Positions 33,912-42,840 of a DNA stretch of 64,000 bases are shown one piece after another. The notes beneath the pieces are model-generated. The model was given only the letters and a program-made list of their open reading frames with translations, was not told the origin of the DNA and did no database searches. This DNA comes from DASQHY01 sp035602605 (GTDB lineage Bacteria > Acidobacteriota > Terriglobia > Acidiferrales > UBA7541), in the NCBI GenBank assembly GCA_035602605.1, contig DATNLZ010000029.1, positions 13,678 to 77,677 of the forward strand, read 5' to 3'. Each line of letters begins with the position of its first letter. Position 1 is the stretch's first letter. The position numbers and the translations under genes are program-made.

Positions 33912-36317
33912 TTAGATCTCGGGTTCTAGATTTTGGAGCACTCTTCCCCGCATTAAGCGCCAAATGCGAGGTGGGTTCAGCGGTAACTCGCGAATCTCCA
34001 CGCCGAAGGGCGCGAGCGCATCGGCTACGGCATTCACGACGGCGGCCACGGTCCCCCCAATGCCAGCCTCCCCTGCTCCTTTCGTGCCTAGCAACGTGAA
34101 CGGGCTGGGCGTGCAGTGGTGCCCAATCTCAATGAGGGGAATGTCGGCGGCCCGCGGCATCAGGTAATCCTTGAGCGAAGTGGTTAGTGGACTGCCATCG
34201 TTGTTGTAGGCTACCTCCTCTCCCAAGGCCGCGCCGATGCCCATGGCCACCGCGCCGTGCGTCTGCCCTTCCACCAGGAGCGGATTCACCACGACGCCGC
34301 AGTCATGGATCGCGGCGACACGGATGACCCTTACCCGACCGGTCTCCACATCCACTTCGACCACGGCAATGTAGGCGCCGTTCGAGTAGCTGGGATACGG
34401 ATTCACGTGGCCATGTTCGTCGGGGATATGGCGGACATGCGTGGGTTTGTAGGTGCGGGTTTCTTCCAGAGACGGCTCCACAACGCTGGCCACATCATAC
34501 GGGCGCGTGTAGATCGTGTAGGCCACCTCTTGAACGCTAACGCTTACCCCCGGGCGATCCTTGGGATGGATGCTGCCTCGGTGGAAAACAAGCTCTTTCC
34601 AATCCTCTCCGAGAAGAACGCCCGCAACTTTAGCTATCTTCTCCCTCACCGCGCGCGCCGCGAGCGCCGCCGAAGCTCCGCCCAGCATCAGGCTGCGGCC
34701 GCTGAAGTTACCAAACCCATAGGGGCAGGAGTCCGTGTCCCCCTGGAGAACGCGAATCTCGCTTAAGTCCACACCCAGCTCGTCGGCAACGATCTGGGCG
34801 ATACCTGTATCGCTGCCGCCCCCCGGATTGGTCACACCAGTGAGCACCGTGACTTTGCCCGCAGGATCAACCTTGACGGTGGAGGTGTCGTATCCGGCTA
34901 TCAAAGTCCCGGACATGGAGCCGCCCTCGGGTGTCAGCTCGTAGCCGATGCCGATGCCCAAGTAACGCCCCTGCTGTCGGCTGCGTTGCTGCTCCTCGCG
35001 CAACTGGCGGTAGCCGATCAGGTTCAGGGTCTTCTTCAGAGTGGTCTCGTAATCTCCGCTGTCAACCACCAGGCCGGTTGGCGTCTGATACGGGAAAGCA
35101 TTCGCAGGGATGAAATTTCGGAAGCGGACTTCCGCCGGATCCATGCCCAGGTGGATCGCCACAAGGTCCATGATGCGTTCCATGACCACGTGGGTGGCTT
35201 CCTTACCGTATCCCCGCGAGGCGTTCCACGGTCCTTTATTCGTCACCACGGCGGAGAACTGCACATCGATGTTCTCGATCCGGTACGCTGAGGGCATGGT
35301 CAAGGCAGTGAGAAAAACCATGGCCCAACCCGGCGTGGCGGTAGGAACTCCGACGTTGCCGAGGAAATCGTCCTTCAGACCAGCGATCCTGCCATCCTTA
35401 TTGAAAGCCACTTCGAAATGGTGGATCTGCTCGCGGCCTCCGATCAGCAGACATTCGTCGCGCCCTTCCATCCACTTCACCGGGCGGCCGGTCAGCTTGG
35501 CCAGCAGGCAGACCAGAGGCTCTTCCGGATGCCCGTGCATCTTCAGCCCAAAAGCGCCGCCGAGGTTCGGAACAATGATGCGGATGCGGTTCTCCGGGAT
35601 GCGCAGGGCCTCGGAGAGAACGTTCCGTAAAGGATGAGGGTTTTGCGCGGTGGCGTAGAGCGTGAGGCTTTCGTCAACCTTGTCGAAGACGGCTAAGTAG
35701 GCGCGTGTCTCAATGGGCTGCGTGGAATAACGCTGGATCCGGAGCGAGTCCCTGATAACGTGGTCGGCCGTGCGGAAGGCCAACTCTACATCGCCCGCGG
35801 TGAAGCGGTGGCACACCATGACGTTATCGCCCCACTGCTCGAACAACATGGGCGCGCCGGGCGCGACCGCTGCTTCTGCGTCCAGGACCACGGGCAGCGG
35901 TTCGTAATGCACTCGGACCAAGGCGGCCGCCGCCTGCGCATCCTGTCGGCTCGCCGCCACCACCGCAGCCACCGGCTGCCCGGCGTAGAGCACCTTGTCC
36001 GCAGCTAGCGCCAGGATGTCTGTGCGCTTGCCCCCCAGCTGCCGCGGGTCCATGAAGTAGGGGATTGGATTCAGATGCCGGCAGGCCTCCTCTCCGGAAA
36101 GCACCCTCGCCACACCTGGAGCCTTCTCGGCCGCGCTCGAGTCAATGCCGCAAATCCGCGCATGCGCGTGCGGACTGCGCACGACGGCCATATGCAGCGT
36201 GCCGGGCGGACTGAAGTCGGCCACAAAAGGCGCCCGCCCAGCGACAAAGAGTTCCCCCTTGAGTTTCTTGATGCGCGAGCCGACATAGGGTTCGTTTGTT
36301 TGCGAAGGGGCACTCAC
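33912..36317 (-). CDS. XDH/aldehyde-oxidase family molybdenum large subunit (copy 1)
   Basis: 801 residues from a GTG that overlaps the bicupin stop. Domain order is normal: N-terminal (a/b hammerhead) RAPFVADFSPPGTLHMAVVRSPHAHA, first molybdenum domain with GGAFGLKMHGHPEEPLV and NKGPWNASRGYGKEA, and second domain with GVTNPGGGSDTGIAQIVADE and KGAGEAGIGGTVAAVVNA, which contains the catalytic Glu of the family. The AYxCSFR loop of CO dehydrogenase is absent, so this is a hydroxylase of an aldehyde or N-heterocycle. No FAD or 2Fe-2S genes are beside it; those at 20.8-22.2 kb lack their own large subunit. Confidence 0.9.
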   Translation of the reverse strand: MSAPSQTNEPYVGSRIKKLKGELFVAGRAPFVADFSPPGTLHMAVVRSPHAHARICGIDSSAAEKAPGVARVLSGEEACRHLNPIPYFMDPRQLGGKRTDILALAADKVLYAGQPVAAVVAASRQDAQAAAALVRVHYEPLPVVLDAEAAVAPGAPMLFEQWGDNVMVCHRFTAGDVELAFRTADHVIRDSLRIQRYSTQPIETRAYLAVFDKVDESLTLYATAQNPHPLRNVLSEALRIPENRIRIIVPNLGGAFGLKMHGHPEEPLVCLLAKLTGRPVKWMEGRDECLLIGGREQIHHFEVAFNKDGRIAGLKDDFLGNVGVPTATPGWAMVFLTALTMPSAYRIENIDVQFSAVVTNKGPWNASRGYGKEATHVVMERIMDLVAIHLGMDPAEVRFRNFIPANAFPYQTPTGLVVDSGDYETTLKKTLNLIGYRQLREEQQRSRQQGRYLGIGIGYELTPEGGSMSGTLIAGYDTSTVKVDPAGKVTVLTGVTNPGGGSDTGIAQIVADELGVDLSEIRVLQGDTDSCPYGFGNFSGRSLMLGGASAALAARAVREKIAKVAGVLLGEDWKELVFHRGSIHPKDRPGVSVSVQEVAYTIYTRPYDVASVVEPSLEETRTYKPTHVRHIPDEHGHVNPYPSYSNGAYIAVVEVDVETGRVRVIRVAAIHDCGVVVNPLLVEGQTHGAVAMGIGAALGEEVAYNNDGSPLTTSLKDYLMPRAADIPLIEIGHHCTPSPFTLLGTKGAGEAGIGGTVAAVVNAVADALAPFGVEIRELPLNPPRIWRLMRGRVLQNLEPEI

Positions 36318-37381
36318 AGGTAGGTTGGATCCTCAATCGGAATATTGGGGATGGAAGTACCCTTCGCGTAGGTCACTTCGAGCCACACGGCGCCGCCCTG
36401 GCTCACCTCCCCGTCGGCCAGCCCGAAGATGCTCATGGGTGGGCGTTCCATGTAGAAGTACTTGCCCAACCTGTAGCTCTCAGCCTTTTCGCCGGGCGCC
36501 CGGTAGGCTTGAACCTTCAAATCACCGGCGATCACGAAGTTCAGTTGGTAGGCCTGCTTGTAGTAGTAGGGGCGAGCGAATTCGCGTGACTGCGAGCTGT
36601 CCCACTTGGCGGGAAGGAACCACATCGTGGCGCGAAATCCGCGTCCCTGGTCGTCCACCAGGTGTTTCACCTTCAGCCCGGGCACTGTCGGGTGCGGCTC
36701 CCAGGGCATCTTATCGATGGTATCGATAATCCGCGGCACCGTCCATGTCTTGATCTTCTTGTAGTCCGCGTTGAATTTCATTCCCGTCTGTCCCGGCTCG
36801 ACAGTAAAGGTGCCGCCGCTCACCTCCCCTTCCTCCATGATGAGGATGATCGCACCCACCTGGGAAGCCATGAATTCCTGCCGTCCCTTCTCGCCTCCGT
36901 GCAGGCTGTAGGGCGGGCGATCGAGGAAGTTGCCTTCGCGGAAGCGTTGCAGCGGCCCATAGTGCTGGTCGGGAGAAGTGGACTCGTTGTTGGTGAAGTC
37001 TCCTTCAATGTTGTAGGCCCACTCATGGAAGGTGTGGTAGTGGACCGCGGCGCCGGGAGCGCCGGGCGGAACGTAGAGGATGGTCAGTTGATCGCCGGTC
37101 TTCTTGTTTTCAAAGAGGACCTTGCGGCCCCAGCCCAGCGCGCCGACCGGGGCTGGAATGGGCATCTTCTCCGTGTCTAAAACCCTTATCGGAAGATATG
37201 GTGCGGCGGCGCTGCTGCGGGATCCATAGGCGGGCAGAGCCTCGGCCTGAGGAGCAAACGGGGTTGTCCCCGCGGCATTGTCCGCGGCAAAGGCGGACCG
37301 GAGCAGTTTCGGCGCCGCCAGCGTCGCGCCGGCCAAAAGGACGGTTTGCTCGAAAAACTCACGCCGGGATTTCTTGTGCAT
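36314..37381 (-). CDS. Tat-exported bicupin protein (copy 4 of 4)
   Basis: 355 residues, AAGGAG upstream of the ATG. Tat motif SRREFFEQTVLLAGAT, metal site AVHYHTFHEWAYNIEGD near residue 120, NNESTSPDQHYG, YSLHGGEKGR; second half YYYKQAYQLNFVIAGDLKVQ and SIFGLADGEVSQGG. First gene behind the class I site at 37.44 kb and translationally coupled to the XDH large subunit (GTGA overlap). The repeated bicupin-XDH pairing suggests that the exported bicupin handles the precursor or product of the XDH reaction. Confidence 0.8.
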   Translation of the reverse strand: MHKKSRREFFEQTVLLAGATLAAPKLLRSAFAADNAAGTTPFAPQAEALPAYGSRSSAAAPYLPIRVLDTEKMPIPAPVGALGWGRKVLFENKKTGDQLTILYVPPGAPGAAVHYHTFHEWAYNIEGDFTNNESTSPDQHYGPLQRFREGNFLDRPPYSLHGGEKGRQEFMASQVGAIILIMEEGEVSGGTFTVEPGQTGMKFNADYKKIKTWTVPRIIDTIDKMPWEPHPTVPGLKVKHLVDDQGRGFRATMWFLPAKWDSSQSREFARPYYYKQAYQLNFVIAGDLKVQAYRAPGEKAESYRLGKYFYMERPPMSIFGLADGEVSQGGAVWLEVTYAKGTSIPNIPIEDPTYL

Positions 37382-37435
37382 GGGAGCTCCTTTGTCGCTC
37401 CTGAAGCCGGGGGGCCGCGAGCGACTAACTAAATA

Positions 37436-37500
37436 TCATAACGATATGACAATATTACTAATGGGAGGAGTTTCTAGCACGCGTTTTTCGGGCACGTCAA
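37436..37500 (-). promoter_or_regulatory. Promoter and class I operator for bicupin copy 4 and XDH
   Basis: Minus strand: TTGACG (37495-37500), 17 bases, CTAGAA (37472-37477), then TCATATCGTTATGA (37436-37449), a perfect inverted repeat with ATTG before and TATT after. The distance from -35 to operator is identical to that at 30.9 kb (51 bases). Confidence 0.7.
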
Positions 37501-37535
37501 GAGGAAACTGCAAGGACGATGAGGCCCCCGCCATG

Positions 37536-38873
37536 TTAACAGGCGCGCAAAGGCCGCTGGGGCTCCAGAAAAAGCCACAGCAAGCTCCCTAGGAGGATCA
37601 CTCCGGCCGCGCTCTCAAGCGCCGGCGTCCATCCCCAAGCTCTCGCCAAAACGGGCAATAATAGGGGCGAGATGATCCCTCCCGTGTTTCCCGCCCAGTT
37701 CATGATTCCGGAAACGGTTCCGGCGTGCTCCTTGCTGATGTCAATGGTCACCGCCCACTGGGAACTTAGCGAGAAGTAGATCGCGCCGGCGCCCAGCGAG
37801 AGCCCCACGATGGCTAGATTGATGTTGGCAATCCGAGCACCCAGATAAAGGGCCATCCCCGCGACTAGCATGCCGCCCATACCGACCAACCTGCGCCCTA
37901 GGTTCTTTCCGAATCGCCGCGCCGCTCGATCGCACAAGATTCCTCCGATAGGCGTCAGGGTGGTGATGGCCAAGAACGGCCCCGTGGTGTAAAGCGAGCC
38001 GCGCATCAAACTCAAACCGCGCGCTTCCAACAGGTAGGTATAGAACCAGGTTAGATAGATATAGATGACGTAGCCGCACGTCAAGTTGATTGCCGCCAAT
38101 AGCCACACGTTCGGTTCGGTGAGGATGGTCCGCCAGGGAGTGCGCGCTTCGCGGGGCGGCGAGGGAGGAGAATCCGCCGCCGACTGCCCTTCCGCCTCGT
38201 GGATCACGAGCAATTCCTCCCGGTTCACGTGGGGATGTTCTTCGGCGCGGTCGCGCGCGTACCACAACCAAATCGCAGCGACGACCAAGCCGATGACGGC
38301 GGAGACGTAGAACGACTGCTTCCAGCCGTACTTGACCATCAGCCAGGCGATGAGGGGCGGCGTCAACGTCGCGCCCAAGCCGCCTCCAGCCAGCGGAACA
38401 CTGATCGAAAAAGCACGGTCTTTAGGAGCCATCCAGTTTGCGATCGTGCGGTTGAAGTTGGGCCAGGCAGCTGCTTCGCCCATACCCAGACAGAACCGGA
38501 CGATCACCAACGACCAGGCCACCGGAAAGAGCGACAGCGGGAAGCGGTGTGCCGCGACGGCCGTCAGCGCCGTGAATGCGGACCACCAAACCACTGCCAC
38601 GGTCAGAACAATCCGAGGGCCGAAGCGGTCGGCCAGCCAGCCGCCAGGAACCTGGAACAAGGCGTAAGCGAGAATGAAGGCGCTGAAGATCCTCCCCATT
38701 TCCGCGTTGCTCAACTGGTATGCGGTCATGATCTGCTTGGCCGCGATCGAGATATTGACCCGGTCCAGGTAAGTCACCATGCTCACCAGCAGCATCAAGA
38801 TCAGCATCCGCCAGCGAACTCTCGTCGCCACGTGCGGAACAGGCTCGGTTTTGACTGGCGATTCGCTGGACAT
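37536..38873 (-). CDS. MFS transporter, anion:cation symporter type
   Basis: 445 residues. Same family and strong similarity to the transporter at 5.6 kb: TYLDRVNISIAAKQIM in helix 1, PGGWLADRFGPRIVL, NFNRTIANWMAPKDRAF, and GGILCDRAARRFGKNLG in the second half. No strong ribosome site precedes the ATG. It ends the minus-strand catabolic run from 44.9 kb, separated by 251 bases from the amidohydrolase gene; this gap shows no gene. Likely imports an organic acid substrate of the run. Confidence 0.85.
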   Translation of the reverse strand: MSSESPVKTEPVPHVATRVRWRMLILMLLVSMVTYLDRVNISIAAKQIMTAYQLSNAEMGRIFSAFILAYALFQVPGGWLADRFGPRIVLTVAVVWWSAFTALTAVAAHRFPLSLFPVAWSLVIVRFCLGMGEAAAWPNFNRTIANWMAPKDRAFSISVPLAGGGLGATLTPPLIAWLMVKYGWKQSFYVSAVIGLVVAAIWLWYARDRAEEHPHVNREELLVIHEAEGQSAADSPPSPPREARTPWRTILTEPNVWLLAAINLTCGYVIYIYLTWFYTYLLEARGLSLMRGSLYTTGPFLAITTLTPIGGILCDRAARRFGKNLGRRLVGMGGMLVAGMALYLGARIANINLAIVGLSLGAGAIYFSLSSQWAVTIDISKEHAGTVSGIMNWAGNTGGIISPLLLPVLARAWGWTPALESAAGVILLGSLLWLFLEPQRPLRAC

Positions 38874-39124
38874 AGGCTAAATAATAAATCTCGTTCCTTT
38901 TGCCTTTGGCGTTTTGCTCTTTGCCTTTACAAGGCCTCCGAATGCGATGGATGGCGCTCCCGTTCGCGCGTCTCGACTCAGGAGTTTCATCTCCACTCCG
39001 CTGGGGGACTCCCTGGACAACCACAGGCCGATACGCCAGCTCTAGTCCCGTTCACCAAAGCAGCGAAGCGGAGGCCGTCTGATGAATCCCGACAGCGCCA
39101 CAAGCGGCAGCACGGAGCTTCGCG

Positions 39125-40564
39125 CTATGATTCATGCAAGCCCATTGGTCTCTTGAGGAACTGTCCGGAGGGTGCTCCTTGAGTCGCGCCCGAGCGGAAG
39201 ACGACGCGACCGCGCAGCAGCGTCTCGACTGGCCAGCCGGTGAAAGTGAGTCCTGCAAACGGCGTGTGGTCTTGGGCGGAATGAAGCCCTGGCAAGCTCA
39301 CCGTCTGGGTTTTTTCCAGGTCGCAGATGACCAGGTCGGCGTCGCTGCCGACGGCAATCGTACCCTTCTTTGGGTAAAGGCCGTAGAACCGGGCGGGGTT
39401 CGTGGAGACCAGCTCGACGGTCCGTGCCAGGGAAAGCCCGCGCTTGCGGACCGCTTCGGAAAGCAGGACCGGATAAAGCAGCGCAGTTCCTCCGAAACCC
39501 GGCAGCGCCGACCAGAGGTCCTTGCGCTTCATTTCTTCCAGGCAGCAGGCGTGATCGCTCACCACCGTGTCCACCTGGCCAGCCACAAGCGCCTTCCACA
39601 AGGCTTGCTGATCCTCTTTAGCGCGGATGGGCGGATTCACTTTAGCCGTAATCCCCCGCGCGTCCTCATAGTTGAGCGCCAGGTGATGCAGCGTGGTCTC
39701 GAGCACAATGCTCAAACTCGTGTACCTGCGGCGCACATCCATGGCTGACTCAATTGCCTCTTTGCTCGAGAGATGCAGCAAGTTGATCGGGCAGCCAGTG
39801 GCGCCGGCCAGTACGGCGGCTTCCTCGATGGAGAGGCTCTCCGTCAGCGGTGGGCGACCTTTGCTGTAAGCCTCAAGGCCGGTCCATCCCTCCTTCTTGG
39901 CTCTGGCAATGAACACCCGGATGAGTTCCGAGTTTTCGCAGTGCAGGCTCAAAGAGATCCGGATCCGGCGGCGGCGGGCCTCCTCCGCCACCCGGACCAT
40001 CAACTCGTACAGATGGCCGAGGTCGTAGTCCTCGGCCATAATGTAATCCTTGCCGCGAGTGGAGTCGGCGGCCAGGTTAAGGCCCTTATAGAACATGTAA
40101 AACTTGAACGAGCTCACGCCCTGGTCCACCAGCCAGGCCACTTCATCGAGCTGCGGGGTCGTCATCGGCGCGATGTGGTAGCCGTAATCGCACCAGAAAT
40201 TCCCGGCCGAGAGAGAAAGGAGTTCGGGAAAGATCTCCTGATAGGGACCACTCTTGTTCAGATAGTGCTGGCCGGTTCGGAAGTAGCTGAGGATGGTAGT
40301 TACACCGCCGGAAATCGCCGAAGCTGATTCCGATTCCGCGTCCTGGCTATGAGGCCGGTAAATCCCGATGTGGAAGTGCGAGTCAATGGCTCCCGGCAAC
40401 ACGTGGTGGTTGCGGGCATCCACCACCTCGTCTCCGTCGGACGAGGCGAGCGCATCGGCCATCACCGCGATCTTCCCGTCTTTCACTCCCAAATCCATCC
40501 GCACGGGCCCAAGCCCAGGCAGCACCACGGTTCCGTTCCGAATCACCAGGTCGCACCGCTTCAT
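39125..40564 (-). CDS. Cyclic amidohydrolase (hydantoinase/dihydropyrimidinase/allantoinase type)
   Basis: 479 residues, GGAG eleven bases before ATG. All metal-site elements of the binuclear amidohydrolases are present in order: SHFHIG (HxH, near residue 62), SSFKFYMF (the Lys that becomes carboxylated, near 150), SLHCEN, NLLHLSSKEA and VSDHACC (Asp near 315). The C-terminus returns to the small beta domain (GSDADLVICDLEKT). The family opens cyclic amides: hydantoins, dihydropyrimidines, allantoin, lactams. With MmgE/PrpD, cyclase and CoA-transferase in the same run, it is the likely ring-opening step after oxidation. Confidence 0.85.
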   Translation of the reverse strand: MKRCDLVIRNGTVVLPGLGPVRMDLGVKDGKIAVMADALASSDGDEVVDARNHHVLPGAIDSHFHIGIYRPHSQDAESESASAISGGVTTILSYFRTGQHYLNKSGPYQEIFPELLSLSAGNFWCDYGYHIAPMTTPQLDEVAWLVDQGVSSFKFYMFYKGLNLAADSTRGKDYIMAEDYDLGHLYELMVRVAEEARRRRIRISLSLHCENSELIRVFIARAKKEGWTGLEAYSKGRPPLTESLSIEEAAVLAGATGCPINLLHLSSKEAIESAMDVRRRYTSLSIVLETTLHHLALNYEDARGITAKVNPPIRAKEDQQALWKALVAGQVDTVVSDHACCLEEMKRKDLWSALPGFGGTALLYPVLLSEAVRKRGLSLARTVELVSTNPARFYGLYPKKGTIAVGSDADLVICDLEKTQTVSLPGLHSAQDHTPFAGLTFTGWPVETLLRGRVVFRSGATQGAPSGQFLKRPMGLHES

Positions 40565-40585
40565 GGTTGGACTCCGATCCGCATC

Positions 40586-42025
40586 TCAAGCCGGGCTCGC
40601 CGCCGGCCGGCGATCGGCGGTCGCCCGCGCCATCGGGGCCATCAGCTCTTCGATCGAATACTTTCCCATTTCCCCAATCATCGCCGCCAGTTCTGAGGCT
40701 GCACTCGGCTCGAGCACCCGCGCAGCATTGATGCTGAATTTCAGCTTCAACTCCTCGGCGCTCAAAGGATTGCCCGGACCTCCCCGGTTGGAAAGCACCT
40801 TCTGTTCAAGCACAGTGCCCGAACGTGTCCGGACCCGCAGGATTGCGGGGAACTGATTCGGAAAGATGGCGTCACATTCGGGATCGGCTACGCAGCGCAC
40901 CTTGGCAGCCAGTTCCAGGTAACGAGGATCGCTAACACGCTGGTCGGTGAAATCGTCCAGCGACACACCCAATCCACCGCCGCCCAAGAGCGCCGTGGCT
41001 ACCACAAAAGGGCCGCTGAACTGGGCATGGTATCCCGAGAGGGGGCGGGCCTTGGCCTCGGCCGGCTCGGCGATGGTGCGCAACGTCGGCGAAGCCACCC
41101 GGAGCTCGATGTCCGCAATGTCGTTCACGTTCACGGACTCGCGCAAGGCGAGCGCGGCATCTATGGCGGCGTGGGTGAAATGGTTGGCCGGATAAGGCTT
41201 GTAGAAAACTCCCGGGACGCTCCATTCCGTCCCCAGACCGCGGGTGATCTGCGAGGGATCGAAGCGGCCCCGGCAAAAGGCTTGGTAAAAACCGAATCGG
41301 CCTTCGAAGGCCGACATCGGACCCGTGAAGCCCGCGCGGGCAGCCTGCGCCGCCGCAATTCCGGCATGGGCGGCCCAACCGCAGTGCAGGCGCTTGACCG
41401 ACCCGCCAGCCCGATTCCCCTCGATCACCCCGGAGCCCATCGAAACCGCAATACCCAAGGCATTCCCGATGCCGTGGGCGCCCATCCCGTAAAGTTTCGC
41501 CGCAATCACGGCAGCCGCCAAAGTGCCGCAGATCGAAGTGGCGTGCCAGCCGTCCTCGAAGAAGACCGAGTTGCCAAGGGCGCGGTCATAGGCTGCCATT
41601 CCGGTGCGGATGGTGACCTCATAACCCGCCGCCGCTGCGGCGATTACTGCCTCGCCGGAGACACCTACAGTCTCGCCCACTGCCAGCGCCGTGGGAATCA
41701 CGCAAGCGCTCGGATGGAGCACCGAAGGCAGGTGTGTGTCGTCGAAGTCCAGGGAATGTGCCAGGACGCCATTGACGAACGCCGCCCCAATAGCTGGCAG
41801 CCGCAGCGGGAGCCCGACGACCGTAGCCTGTTCCGGGCCACCCCAGCTGGCCGCAAGCTCAGTCGCCATTCGGCTGGTATCTAGTGGAACCGCCGCCAGA
41901 CAGATTCCGAGCGTATCCAAAACCCGGTCTTTGACGCTCGCAGCGACCTCGGTCGGCAGCGATTCGTACGTCACGTTCGCGGCAAAGGCGCTGAGCTGTT
42001 CGAGGAGGGTAGGTCCGCTCGTCAC
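40586..42025 (-). CDS. MmgE/PrpD family protein
   Basis: 479 residues from a GTG at 42025 whose codon overlaps the cyclase stop (GTGA); the much longer frame upstream is antisense-like and Arg/Pro-rich, so it was not used. Family landmarks: YESLPTEVAASVKDRVLDTL, HSLDFDDTHLPSVLHPSACV, AAAAGYEVTIRTG and FYKPYPANHFTHAAIDAAL. Known members are 2-methylcitrate dehydratase, cis-aconitate decarboxylase and iminodisuccinate epimerase, that is, dehydration, decarboxylation or epimerisation of branched or amino-substituted di- and tricarboxylates. Confidence 0.9.
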   Translation of the reverse strand: MTSGPTLLEQLSAFAANVTYESLPTEVAASVKDRVLDTLGICLAAVPLDTSRMATELAASWGGPEQATVVGLPLRLPAIGAAFVNGVLAHSLDFDDTHLPSVLHPSACVIPTALAVGETVGVSGEAVIAAAAAGYEVTIRTGMAAYDRALGNSVFFEDGWHATSICGTLAAAVIAAKLYGMGAHGIGNALGIAVSMGSGVIEGNRAGGSVKRLHCGWAAHAGIAAAQAARAGFTGPMSAFEGRFGFYQAFCRGRFDPSQITRGLGTEWSVPGVFYKPYPANHFTHAAIDAALALRESVNVNDIADIELRVASPTLRTIAEPAEAKARPLSGYHAQFSGPFVVATALLGGGGLGVSLDDFTDQRVSDPRYLELAAKVRCVADPECDAIFPNQFPAILRVRTRSGTVLEQKVLSNRGGPGNPLSAEELKLKFSINAARVLEPSAASELAAMIGEMGKYSIEELMAPMARATADRRPAASPA

Positions 42026-42840
42026 GTGACCACCGCCACCGGGCGCACTGGGACGCCTGTCGCGCCCACCACTTTGAGCGGTGTCAACACAAAGAGAAAC
42101 TCTGAGATCCGATCGCGGGCCAACTCGTCGAGGTTCAGGACTTCGATCACGTGGATGCCGTTTTCGACGAGAAGGATGCGATGCACAGGCAGCAGGGCGT
42201 GCCCGCGGCCGGGATAAATGCACTCGTAAGCGATGGTCTCGGCACCGGTGGCGCGCACCCGGCGTTCGACGAGCCAGCGCGCCGCGCTTTCATCCGGCCC
42301 GGGGACACCCTCTACCAGACCCGTAAATTTTTCCGGCTCGGTCCAGAATTTTGGCCATCCGGAACGGATCAGCACAGCGTCTCCAGCGTGGATCTCGACG
42401 TTCTGTCGCGCCACCGCAGCGGACAAATGTTCCGCGGTGATGGGAGCGCCGGGTGCAAGCACGTCCACACCCAGCAGCGCTGGGATGTCGAGCATGACGC
42501 CGCGGCAGAAAATTGGCGCGATGGTTTCGACGCCATAGACGGAAAACAGTCCGCCCCTCTGGGCCTGCTCCGCATCCTGGCCGCCGTAAAGCCGGCCGTT
42601 GTGGGAAACGTGGCAAAGCGCGTCGACGTGCGTCCCGGTGTGACCTCCCATCACCATCATTTCGTTGGCTGCGGAGCCGCCGTCGGTGCGGACCATGTCG
42701 CCGTGTCGGCGCAGCAATGCCATGCGGAAGCCCGGATGGTTGGGCGATACGGGCATGCGTTGTTCGAGCGGCTGGGCCAAGTCGTAGATTTTCGCCTTGG
42801 CCAGAAGAGTCCACAGCCCGTTCTTCTCACCGCCGGGCAT
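42022..42840 (-). CDS. Cyclase family / kynurenine-formamidase-like metal hydrolase
   Basis: 272 residues; start and preceding stop share one base. The metal motif GHTGTHVDALCHVSHNG stands near residue 75 (the usual HxGTHxDxPxH with Leu-Cys at the Pro position), and the second-half signature IHAGDAVLIRSGWPKFW follows, with ETIAYECIYPGRGHALLPVH near the end. Family members hydrolyse formyl-kynurenine, isatin and other cyclic or N-acyl amides using Zn or Mn. In the run it lies between the CitE-like lyase and MmgE/PrpD and probably hydrolyses an amide or lactone intermediate. Confidence 0.8.
   Translation of the reverse strand: MPGGEKNGLWTLLAKAKIYDLAQPLEQRMPVSPNHPGFRMALLRRHGDMVRTDGGSAANEMMVMGGHTGTHVDALCHVSHNGRLYGGQDAEQAQRGGLFSVYGVETIAPIFCRGVMLDIPALLGVDVLAPGAPITAEHLSAAVARQNVEIHAGDAVLIRSGWPKFWTEPEKFTGLVEGVPGPDESAARWLVERRVRATGAETIAYECIYPGRGHALLPVHRILLVENGIHVIEVLNLDELARDRISEFLFVLTPLKVVGATGVPVRPVAVVT

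Noticed and set aside
33912..36317. CO dehydrogenase large subunit (CoxL)
   Set aside because: The AYxCSFR active-site loop of true CO dehydrogenase is missing; only the broader XDH/aldehyde-oxidase family is supported.
38199..39182. A 327-codon plus-strand frame opposite the MFS transporter
   Set aside because: Antisense to clear transmembrane segments; no start signal and no domain.
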